This document shows, piece by piece, positions 20,758 through 30,795 of a stretch of DNA of 64,000 bases. Origin of the DNA: Chondrosia reniformis (taxonomy: Eukaryota > Porifera > Demospongiae > Chondrillida > Chondrillidae); assembly GCA_947172415.1 (NCBI GenBank), contig OX359190.1:248001-312000 (forward strand). The letters are read 5' to 3'. Each line of letters begins with the position of its first letter. Position 1 is the first letter of the stretch. The notes beneath the pieces were generated by a model that ran no database searches, was not told the DNA's origin, and saw only the letters and a program-made list of their open reading frames with translations. Made by a program: the position numbers and the translations under genes.

Positions 20758-23468
20758 TAGAAATTTAATGTACATTAAGTGCTGTAACTCTTCCAAATGA
20801 AAAGATATGAATTTGAAACTCTATGTCAGTATTCACAGAGATGTTTGAAAGGTTTTCATTGAGTTTTGCAAATTTTGATATCCACTCAAATTTGCCCTAT
20901 CTCTCCCTTTAAATTATCTTCATATAGATGTAATTTAATGTACACTAAGTGCTGTAACTCTTCCAAATGAAAAGATATGAATCTGAAACTCTATCTCAGA
21001 ATTACCAGAGATGTATGAAACACATCCAATGAGTTTTGCTAATTTTGATATTTACTCAAATTTGCCCTATCTCTCACCATACATTAACTTCATATAGATG
21101 TAATTTAAAGTACATTAAGTGCTATAACTCTTCCAAATGAAGAGATATGAATCTGAAACTCTATCTCAGTATTCACAGAGATGTATGAAAGGCATCCAAT
21201 GAGTTTTGCAATTTTTTATATTTACTCAAATTTGCCCTATCTCTCACCATACATTTACTTCATATAGATGTAATTTAAAGTACATTAAGTGCTGTAACTC
21301 TTCCAAATGAAGAGATATGAATCTGAAACTCTATCTCAGTATTCACAGAGTTATATGAAAGGCATCCAATGAGTTTTGAAAATTTTGATATTTACTCAAA
21401 TTTGCCCTATCTCTCACCATACATTAACTTCATATAGATGTAATTTAAAGTACATTAAGTGCTATAACTCTTCCAAATGAAGAGATATGAATCTGAAACT
21501 CTATCTCAGTATTCACAGAGATGTATGAAAGGCATCCAATGAGTTTTGCAATTTTTGATATTTACTCAAATTTGCCCTATCTCTCACCATACATTAACTT
21601 CATATAGATGTAATTTAAAGTACATTAAGTGCTGTAACTCTTCCAAATGAATAGATATGAATCTGAAACTCTATCTCAGTATTCACAGAGATGTATGAAA
21701 GGCATCCAATGAGTTTTGAAAATTTTGATATTTAATCAAATTTGCCCTATATCTCACCATACATTAACTTCATATAGATGTAATTTAATGTACATTAAGT
21801 GCTGTAACTCTTCCAAATGAAGAGATATGAATCTGAAACTCTATCTCAGTATTCACAGAGATGTATGAAAAGCATCCAATGAGTTTTGAAAATTTTGATA
21901 TTTAATCAAATTTGCCCTATATCTCACCATACATTAACTTCATATAGATGTAATTTAAATTACCTTAAGTGCTATAACTCTTCCAAATGAAGAGATATGA
22001 ATTTGAAACTCTATCTCAGTATTCACAGAGATGTATGAAAGGCATCCAATGAGTTTTGCAATTTTTGATATTTACTCAAATTTGCCCTATCTCTCACCAT
22101 ACATTAACTTCATATAGATGTAATTTAAAGTACATTAAGTGCTGTAACTCTTCCAAATGAATAGATATGAATCTGAAATTCTATCTCAGTATTCACAGGG
22201 TTGTATGAAAGGCATCCAATGAGTTTTGAAAATTTTGATATTTACTTAAATTTGCCCTATCTCTCACCATACATTAACTTCATATAGATGTAATTTAATT
22301 TACACTAAGTGCTGTAACTCTTCCAAATGAAAAGATATGAATTTGAAACTCTATGTCAGTATTCACAGAGATGTATGAAAGGCATCCAATGAGTCTGACA
22401 ATTTTTGATATTTACTCAAATTTGCCCTATCTCTCACCATACATTAACTTCATATTGATGTAATGTAAAGTATATTAATTGCTGTAACTCTTCCAAATGA
22501 AGAGATATGAATCTGAAACTCTATCTCAGTATTCACAGAGATGTTTGAAAGGTTTTCATTGAGTTTTGCAAATTTTGATATCCACTCAAATTTGCCCTAT
22601 CTCTCCCTTTACATTAACTTCGTATAGCAGTAATTTAAAGTACATTAAGTGCTGTAACTCTTCCAAATGAAGAGATATGAATCTGAAACTCTATATCAGT
22701 ATTCACAGAGATGGATGAAAGGCATCCAATGAGTTTTGCAAATTTTGATATTTACTCAAATTTGCCCTATATCTCACCATACATTAACTTCATATAGATG
22801 TAATTTAATGTACACTAAGTGCTGTAACTCTTCCAAATGAAAAGATATGAATCTGAAACTCTATCTCAGAATTACCAGAGATGTATGAAACACATCCAAT
22901 GAGTTTTGCAAATTTTGATATTTACTCAAATTTGCCCTATCTCTCACCATACTTTAACTTCATATAGATGTAATTTAATGTACACTAAGTGCTGTAACTC
23001 TTCCAAATGAAAAGATATGAATTTGAAACTCTATGTCAGTATTCACAGAGATGTATGAAAGGCATCCAATGAGTTTTGCAATTTTTGATATTTACTCAAA
23101 TTTGCTCTATCTCTCGCCATAAATTAACTTCTTATAGATGTAATTTAAAGTATATTAAGTGCTGTAACTCTTCCAAATGAAGAGATATGAATCTGAAACT
23201 CTCTCTCGGTATTCACAGAGATGTATGAAAGGCATCCAATGAGTTTTGCAATTTTTGATATTCACTCAAATTTGCCCTATCTCTCACCATACATTAACTT
23301 CATATAGATGTAATTTAATGTACACTAAGTGCTGTAACTCTTCCAAATGAAGAGATATGAATCTGAAACTCTATCTCAGTATTCACAGAGATGTATGAAA
23401 GGCATCCAATGAGTTTTGCAATTTTTGATATTCACTCAAATTTGCCCTATCTCTCACCATACATTAAC
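20758..23468 (+). repeat. 170-bp satellite array between element copies 4 and 5
   Basis: About 16 forward monomers. The element-to-element distance is 3,763 bp here and 3,267 bp before, a difference of about three monomers, as expected from unequal crossing over. A TTTACATTAACTTCGTATAGC variant seen near 17,640 recurs near 22,608. Confidence 0.92.
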
Positions 23469-24520
23469 TCCTAATTGCGTAATACTATAAATGGCCGACC
23501 TTGAGTAGGTATAAGAGTGAAATACGGTGCTTCATATATTTCTGAAAATTAAAACTCTTTGAAAGATTTCTTATACACATGGATATGCACTGTGTAGTAC
23601 TTGATTGTTGTTGAAGCAGTATTTATCCACATATATTATATGGATGTCGTTAAAGTGAAATTTTGCCAATCGACGGCCAACGAAACTCCAAAGAAAAAAA
23701 TTTGGACCATACCGAACGCTACCATCCACGACGCTCAGAGGCCGGGATCGGTGGTAACGCTCTGCCGAGTTGAGCTTTGGGTGTCACTTGCGTGAGAAGA
23801 ACCAGTTCTTCTCGATATGGCCGACTCATATGAATCCTAAGATATCAGATGCCAATCCCACATTACGTGGAACCCCCCCGAAATCCGGATTATTGGTGAG
23901 CACGTCTCTATGGCACCAACCGATTAGGAGACAGCTTCAGAGTCTAAGCGCTACCAACCCCTATGGGAACCGCTACCACCATAGGGATGTGTCCAGGTAG
24001 GCCTACTTTATAAGGTTTTGCGCTTCTATTTAAACAACAAAATTTCAAAAGGAAACGATTGTGGTTGGCGCTATTCCATACTTAAGAATAGGGTATTTGC
24101 GAGAAAAATGTAGTCAAATTATACCAAGTTAATTCGGGATCAGTGCATCGTTCCAAGCCATTTTAAAGGTATATCCAGTATTTGTGGTTCATCTAGAAAG
24201 TGGGAAAAATGGATAGAATCCTGTAAGTGTCTTGATTGGCGGAGGAGAACTACTTTTCTGGTCCCATGTAGAAACGATTTTTGCGAGAGGTGTTCCGATA
24301 TGAACGTAAACTAGTATAACCAGCCACACTCAATCTCAATTGCTGTAATAGCGTAATGGCTACCTGCCTCTATATAAAGACCTTCTGATAGCTGCGTTCT
24401 GGACTGTCCCTGCGTGTTTCTAGTTGCCCCATTCATGTCAAATCATTTTAACTTGGTATGCCGATAATTTCCATAATAGTATCGCACGATATTAATGCTA
24501 CACTATTAAAGGTCGTATAG
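23469..24520 (+). mobile_element. unclassified satellite-embedded element, copy 5 (long form)
   Basis: Nearly identical to copy 4, sharing the C-G form of the hairpin at 23959-23986. The open frames are at 23601-23795 and 23770-24000. One G-to-T change (AAAATTTGG for AAAGTTGG) separates it from copies 3 and 4 in the first frame. Confidence 0.55.
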
Positions 24521-25186
24521 TAGAAATTTAATGTACATTAAGTGCTGTAACTCTTCCAAATGAAAAGATATGAATTTGAAACTCTATGTCAGTATTCACA
24601 TAGATGTATGAAAGGCATCCAATGAGTTTTGCAAATTTTAATATCTACTCAAATTTGCCCTATCTCTCCCTTTACATTATCTTCATATAGATGTAATTTA
24701 ATGTACACTAAGTGCTGTAACTCTTCCAAATGAAAAGATATGAATCTGAAACTCTATCTCAGAATTACCAGAGATGTATGAAACACATCCAATGAGTTTT
24801 GCTAATTTTGATATTTACTCAAATTTGCCCTATCTCTCACCATACATTAACTTCATATAGATGTAATTTAAAGTACATTAAGTGCTATAACTCTTCCAAA
24901 TGAAGAGATATGAATCTGAAACTCTATCTCAGTATTCACAGAGATGTATGAAAGGCATCCAATGAGTTTTGCAATTTTTTATATTTACTCAAATTTGCCC
25001 TATCTCTCACCATACATTTACTTCATATAGATGTAATTTAAAGTACATTAAGTGCTGTAACTCTTCCAAATGAAGAGATATGAATCTGAAACTCTATCTC
25101 AGTATTCACAGAGTTATATGAAAGGCATCCAATGAGTTTTGAAAATTTTGATATTTACTCAAATTTGCCCTATCTCTCACCATACA
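24521..25186 (+). repeat. 170-bp satellite, right edge of second array
   Basis: About four monomers closely matching 20,760-21,420, after which the array stops at CTCACCATACAATAAGCACC. Confidence 0.9.
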
Positions 25187-25355
25187 ATAAGCACCAGGAG
25201 ACCTATAGGATCTGCATTGTGTCATTTCAAGACACCTCGATTGAATTTTCCAATAGTACAAGGCTTGTCGGTGCTTAAGCCAAAAATTGATTAAGCTCCA
25301 GGAGGCCTATTTGTGAATAGTACAAGGCTTGCTGGTGCTTAAGCCAAAAATGGAG
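25187..25355 (+). repeat. array-boundary repeat, about 1.5 units
   Basis: Two decayed units with GGTGCTTAAGCCAAAAATTG and CTGGTGCTTAAGCCAAAAAT. The last unit continues into the same sequence that follows the first array at 6,853. Confidence 0.7.
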
Positions 25356-25935
25356 TTGAGTTAATACATATATTATACGTATATTGTTTTTGTAGATTTT
25401 AGTATTTTGAATTATATTTTTGTGTTAATATGCTACTAACTACTGCTACTTAAATCATGTGTGCTTAAAACTATTTAAATTGTCCTATATACCAGTTAGA
25501 ACTTGCGTAGCAAAGACAAAGAAAGTCATCGTTGTCTATAACTACGTATATATGTGCAAACTAACTTTAATTCCAGTTTTGCATCAGTTTCGTTAGTACA
25601 TGCATAGTTAAGCTTTATTGTTTATGTTGCAAACTATAGATCGATTTTACTATGGTTCGTATCTATACCAGTGGAAGGTACTGACATGTGTAATATATAC
25701 TTATAAAAAGCTCATTCAACTATCTGAAATAATTCGGAAACATTTTGTTGATATATATCAAAACATTGAATAAAGCTTCTAAATACATTCATTGTACAAG
25801 AAAATAGAAACTTTTGAAAGTGTAAATGAATTTGTAATTTATGCCCACAGCAAACGAGAGTAAGGTTTTTCAAGCAACGATATTAGTAGAGCATTTGTAA
25901 TTAAGAAAATGGCTGCTGGCTAGTAATTTCAGACG
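25356..25935. other. HUS1: upstream region of the intact HUS1
   Basis: Colinear with the 5' regions of the other two HUS1 copies. It contains CTATAGATCGATTTTAC and a run of short AT-rich blocks. ATGGCTGCTGGCTAG (25,910) is a YY1-like ATGGC motif just before the start codon. No coding sequence is seen. Confidence 0.45.
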
Positions 25936-28117
25936 ATGCGTTTTAGAGGCAAACTTGGAAATGTTGCAAATATTATGCAGTTAACACGTAATTGTTCACT
26001 CTCTGCTCGCGTTTGTGAGTTTGTAGATCGTTTTCTGTTGCTGCAGGAGTTGTGACTTCATTGAGCAAAGCGAAGAAGGACTGCGTTATCAAACTGTCTC
26101 TAACGAAAGTGTGTTTCATCGGAGTAGAGTCTGGTGTGCTGGGAGGAATCAGTTTGTGGAGCGAGATACAGCAAGTAGGTCTCAGCTGTCCCCAAAACTG
26201 TATAGCTACGAGTGGTCGTGATGTTAGAGTAGTGATGACCCACCTCCCCTGGGGTAGACACATGACTGATGTTACTATTGCATTGAATAGTATATAAAAT
26301 GTATGTTACTATTGCATTGAATAGTATATAAAATGGGTGTTACCATTGCATTGAATAGTATATAAAATGGGTGTTACCATTGCATTGAATAGTATATAAA
26401 ATGTATGTGACTATTGCATTGACTAGTATATAAAATGGGTGTTACTATTGCATTGACTAGTATATAAAATGGGTGTTACTATTGCATTGAATAGTATATA
26501 AAATGGGTACATACTCTCTGGACGTGTGTCTCACTGTAGAACAAGTACTTTGATGATTACCATATTGAGGGAAGAGACGAGAGAAATGAGATTTATTTGG
26601 AATGCAATTTAGAGCAGTTGTCTCGCGCTCTTAAATCTGCTCAGAATGCTCAACTGTTAAAAATAAAACTTGCCAGAAAGGAGGGAGCCATTTTATCCAT
26701 TGAAGTCATCCAGGTACTCCCACCCCCCTCCCCTGGGGTAGACACACTTCTGTATATAGTCCAGTCATCCAGGTACTCCCACCCCCCTCCCCTGGGGTAG
26801 ACACACCTCTGTATATAGTCCAGTCATCCAGGTACTCCCACCCCCTCCCCTGGGGTAGACACACCTCTGTATATAGTCCAGTCATCCAGGTACTCCCACC
26901 CCCCTCCCCTGGGGTAGACACACCTCTGTATATAGTCCAGTCATCCAGGTACTCCCACCCTCCTCCCCTGGGGTAGACACACCTCTGTATATAGTCCAGT
27001 CATCCAGGTACTCCCACCCCCCTCCCCTGGGGTAGACACACCTCTGTATATAGTCCAGTCATCCAGGTACTCCCACCCCCCTCCCCTGGGGTAGACACAC
27101 CTCTGCATATAGTCCAGTCATCCAGGTACTCCCACCCCCCTCCCCTGGGGTAGACACACTTCTGTATATAGTCCAGTCATCCAGGTACTCCCACCCCCCT
27201 CCCCTGGGGTGGACACACTTCTGTATATAGTCCAGTCATCCAGGTACTCCCACCCCCCTCCCCTGAGGTAGACACACCTCTGTATATAGTCCAGTCATCC
27301 AGGTTCTCCCACCCCCCTCCCCTGGGGTAGACTACATTTCTCTATCATCCACTAACCTCACTAGACATTTCACACTAACTCTTAATAGATACAGTCAGTT
27401 GAACTAAGTTGCTGAAGGTGTTCCTTCTCTCTCTAGCCTACCCTCTCCAGCATGCAGCGTCAGCTGGTCCACGAGGTCCCAGTAGTGCTAGTTCCTCCTC
27501 GACTGTGGGGAGACTACCAGGAGCCAGTAATGCCAGACATCAATGTCAGCATCTACTTACCTCTCCTCAAGTCCATTAAGACACATGTCGACCGGATGAA
27601 ACACATTAGCCCATATTTGGTAAGTCCATATTTCCATATTTGGAAGGCATAACCATATTTGGTAGCTCATATGAGCTGTTTCCGTTTCAGTTTGTTAGTG
27701 CCAACATGGCTGGTGAATTTAAACTCAGAGTGGAGACAGATACAGTTACTGTGGGAACACTCTTTTCAAACTTACAGAACCACAGATTTGGTAAGTCATG
27801 TGATTGCCTTCTTTACAGATGGTTGTGATGATCAAGGAGATGCAGAATACATGTTTGAAGCATGTATTAACGGGAAAAGGTTTTCTTCATTTTTGGGGAC
27901 ACCATTTATACCAAATAAGGCAATTTGTAGTGAGCGGTAATAGCATATGGCTGGCATGCTCATGTTGTGTGATAATTGACTTGACACTCAAATCCCTTGC
28001 ATCACATGAGTGTCTCAATCTCTCCCTTCAGATGTGGTGGACGGAAGAGCTGTTCAGGTGTTTCTGTTGCATGATGAAGTTTGCATTCAACTGTACTTTC
28101 CTGCAATTGCAAAGTGA
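25936..28117 (+). CDS. HUS1: HUS1 copy 2: 9-1-1 checkpoint clamp subunit, intact (275 aa)
   Basis: HUS1 forms the PCNA-like RAD9-RAD1-HUS1 ring loaded at damaged DNA, where it activates ATR signalling. Seven exons: 25936-25987, 26047-26174, 26546-26713, 27437-27619, 27691-27790, 27819-27929 and 28032-28117, all with GT-AG borders and compatible phases. They sum to 828 bases, or 275 codons plus stop; human HUS1 has about 280 residues. Hallmarks are MRFRGKLGNVA at the start, SLWSEIQQ, NEIYLE, LSRALKSAQNAQLLKIKL, PRLWGDYQEPVMPD, VSIYLPLLK, KAICNVV and the C-terminal LLHDEV...YFPAIAK. Introns 2 and 3 are swollen by minisatellites. This is the only unbroken HUS1 of three in the window, hence probably the working gene. 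Confidence 0.93.
26265..26510 (+). repeat. minisatellite in HUS1 intron 2
   Basis: About seven units of 34-35 bp, TGTTACTATTGCATTGAATAG plus TATATAAAATG. Order and number differ from the copy 1 array. Confidence 0.9.
26704..27330 (+). repeat. 59-bp splice-donor minisatellite, HUS1 intron 3, about 10.6 units
   Basis: The array starts inside exon 3 (GTCATCCAG) and repeats the exon end together with its donor GTACTCCC. Units differ by single changes (TTCTGTA or CTCTGTA, GGGGTAG or GAGGTAG). Confidence 0.93.
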
Positions 28118-28258
28118 CTTTTTAGTGCAATATATATACTGTATATTGAATATTTATGCATCCGGATATTCTAGTAAAATTACGTAAAACTGGTTTAACT
28201 GGCGGGAGTTGGGCGCCTGGAACAAGACTGAAGGGATATGGTTTCGTTGGAGGATAAA

Positions 28259-29016
28259 ATGGACAATTACGAGAAGTTGGAGAAGATTGGAGAAGGGACG
28301 TACGGGGTAGTGTACAAAGCGAAGGAGAAGAACACCTCCAAACTGGTGGCAATGAAAAAGATTCGCTTGGACGTGTGAGGACGCACATTGCGACACTTTA
28401 TTAGCAAAGCGAAACGACTGAATAGACTGTCGCCTTTGCCGCACAAAATCTTTATTGATGTGGTTATTTTGACGCTTTATACAGTCCTCTTGAACTTGGT
28501 ATGACTGAACTTGAACAAGTTGAAGAAACTAAAAATTATAAACACATTAAAAATAATCGTTAAATTTGACCATATGCATGTCAGAAACCTCTTGTATCCT
28601 CATCCAAAGCTCTCATTAGGTTTAGTTCCCTATAGGCCTTCTACTGTAGAGTGGATGTAGTATGTAAGAAAGTGTTTTTACTCATAGCTAGTGTATATCT
28701 AATACACCATTTTTCTTACATGCTACATTTAAAGGCCTATAGGGAACTAAACCTAGTGAGAGCTTTGGATGAGAATACAGGAGTCTTCTCCTTCAACTTC
28801 TCTTCTTCTCCACACAGTGACTTTGAGGGTGTTCCTTCCACCACCATACGTGAGATCTCTTTGCTGAGAGAACTGAGTCACCCAAACATAGTGACTCTCT
28901 ACCAGATCCTGCACTTGGACCAGAAACTGTATCTCGTGTTTGAGTTTCTGGACTACGACCTGAAGCAGTACATTGACAGTTGTGGTGTTGCCGGGATACC
29001 CAGCCAACATGTAAAG
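28259..29016 (+). pseudogene. CDK1/2-like kinase, 5' fragment (first 105 aa)
   Basis: Cell-cycle cyclin-dependent kinase, N-terminal lobe only. Exons 28259-28374 and 28818-29016 join in phase (315 bases). Visible motifs are the glycine loop [10 protein letters not shown], the catalytic-lysine segment VAMKKIRL, the cyclin-binding helix as [20 protein letters not shown] (PSTAIRE with A to T) and [12 protein letters not shown]. An in-frame ATG also exists 21 bases upstream (28238). After a good donor at 29017 the sequence passes into a CCACACCCC minisatellite and PSMD6 exons. HRD, DFG and the C-lobe are absent. It is therefore a truncated duplicate unless further exons are spliced from outside. 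The intron carries a 185-bp fold-back. Confidence 0.85.
28594..28778. repeat. 185-bp fold-back element in the CDK intron
   Basis: The left arm (28594-28641) starts CTCATCCAAAGCTCTCATTA. The right arm (28730-28778) is its near-perfect inverse, ending TGAGAGCTTTGGATGAG. Inner arms GTATGTAAGAAA and TTTCTTACATGC extend the pairing. It is a MITE remnant or a precursor-type hairpin; no target duplication is clear. Confidence 0.8.
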
Positions 29017-29035
29017 GTGAGTTGTGCTTATTATA

Positions 29036-29232
29036 GCCCACCTTACTGAACCACACCTCCACCTTACTAGACCACGCCCCACCTTACTGGACCACACCCC
29101 AATCTTACTTGACCACACCCCCATCTCACTGGACCACACCTCCATCTTACTTGACCACACCCCCATCTTACTTGACCACACCCCATCTCACTGGACCACG
29201 CCCTCCTCTTACTTGACCACTCCCCCTCTATT
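29036..29232 (+). repeat. CTTGACCACACCCC minisatellite at the CDK/PSMD6 junction
   Basis: About ten units of 17-20 bp of the type CTTACTTGACCACACCCC. Related units occur at the HUS1 copy 1 breakpoint (9203-9262) and before the other PSMD6 fragments (14,362 and 53,545). Confidence 0.85.
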
Positions 29233-29247
29233 TATATTCCTGGACAG

Positions 29248-29595
29248 AGACCTCTCCAGATTTGTGGCAATGGGACGTTTGAACTGCAGAATAGACAGAG
29301 TAGCTGGAGTAGTGGAAACTAACAGACCGGACCAGAAGAACTACCACTATCAGGTGAGCACTACTAACGTGAGGCAGACCCTCCAGTCCTCCATGTTTTG
29401 TTGAGGGGAAATGTCAGATCTAAGAAATCTAATAGTCTTAAAGTCTTTATTTTTGTGGTTACTCCTTCCAGTGTACTAAATACTTGTAACATTTCCTTCT
29501 TCTTGTCCTCTCATTAGGCAACCATCAAGCAGGGAGACTTATTACTGAAGGTTACAGAAGTTGAGCAGGATTATCAACATTTAGCAGTTGTTTGA
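29248..29595 (+). pseudogene. PSMD6: PSMD6 3' remnant, copy 2 (frameshifted)
   Basis: Exon 29248-29353 has the complete segment [20 protein letters not shown]. The last exon (from 29518) has lost two bases after GDLLL (AAGGTT for AACAGGTT), so it reads KVTEVEQDYQ instead of NRLQKLSRI and stops at 29593-29595. It lies directly downstream of the truncated CDK. Confidence 0.85.
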
Positions 29596-30183
29596 CTCTT
29601 AAAACTTTGAACTGTCTCTGTGATCATCATAATTTTAGAGTTGTAATGTTCAGTTGACAATTATAAAATACATTTACATACTGAATGCATATTTGCAATA
29701 TGTGAAAAATATTGATTTTAATAAGTTAATCTTGTGCAAGTTATAATATAAGCGACAAAATGTTGTAAAATAGTACATAAATTTAATCTAATAAAACAAC
29801 TATTTTTTATTATTCCCTTTTTTAAACTGTTTTGTCTAAATCTGAATGGTCACACTAGGGAGAGGGTAGGAGGAAGTGTCAGGTGAGCTGGGACTAGTAG
29901 TACTGTTATTGAGTGTCTTGTAAAGGGACACTCGCCAGCTGAGACACCACTTGTATATTCTTGTATATTCTTGTATATCCTAGTATATTCTTGTATATAT
30001 TTAATTGTATATATTGAAGGGAAAATAAAAGTTATAATTGACTGAGGTCACGTATAAACTACTATATATAGAATATTTCCCATCACTTTCTGGAGTGTTT
30101 AGCTGTACTTTAGAGAATGCTGAAATAACAGACTAGAAACTCCAACTGCTCTTTCTAGTTACTAGTAGAGCTCTCTACTTTAG
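29596..30183. other. junction of the PSMD6 remnant with PEX12 intron 4
   Basis: AT-rich sequence, then from about 29,859 (GGGAGAGGGTAGGAGGAAG) typical PEX12 intron 4, with a TTGTATATTC repeat at 29,950-30,000. No exon is seen. Confidence 0.55.
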
Positions 30184-30544
30184 GTGTCTCTCTGTGGCCA
30201 TGTTGGGAGCAGCCTACGTGCTGAGGTTCCTTGACTGGTGGATGGCAGAGGAGGGACGCACCACACGACAGGCTGTGACTGCCTTACCAAACCCTCCCCC
30301 ACCCAGGGACACACAGGTAGGATTGTCTTAATGGTTGCTAGGCAACCATCTAAAACCACTGCTTCTTGTGTTTACAGGTCCAGAGTCTCTTTCCTGCAAA
30401 TGTGTGTCCAATGTGCCACAGTTGCCATAGCAACCCCACCACCCTCATTACCTCAGGATATGTCTATTGCTACTCATGTGTCATTCCTCACGACTGCCTA
30501 CACTGGAATGGCAGTGTGCTAGATTATATATTTCCAACACATAG
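30184..30544 (+). pseudogene. PEX12: PEX12 copy 2: last two exons only
   Basis: Exon 30184-30315 (MLGAAYVLRFLDWWMAEEG, TALPNPPPPRD) is intact. The last exon (from 30378) reads FPANVCPMCHSCHSNPTTL and TSGYVYCYSCVIPH. A deletion then removes the VLQHQSCPL segment and shifts the frame. Upstream exons are missing. Confidence 0.85.
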
Positions 30545-30795
30545 CTACTGTATAAATATCTACACTGACATGTGACATTAACTATTTCTATTATTTAATT
30601 CATTTGAACAAACATTGTACTATATAGATCTTTGAGTGGATTTACCAAATAAGGAAAACACTTGAATATAATTTGTAAATAAATATAATTGAACTTTAAA
30701 TTGAAACTGAATAAATCATTATATAACTAATAATTTAATAATTTCTATAAATTTGTAAAATGTTCACATTTAACAAACTTGTTCTCTAAAAGTTC

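Noticed and set aside
26706-26921. 71-codon minus-strand repeat proteins in the HUS1 intron (also 47448, 47683, 48388)
   Set aside because: They are translations of the 59-bp minisatellite; because 59 is not a multiple of three, the apparent protein repeat spans three units and arises by periodicity, not coding.
28122-28444. Minus-strand frames of 88 and 96 codons over CDK exon 1
   Set aside because: Antisense to the clearly conserved kinase exon, with no domain of their own.
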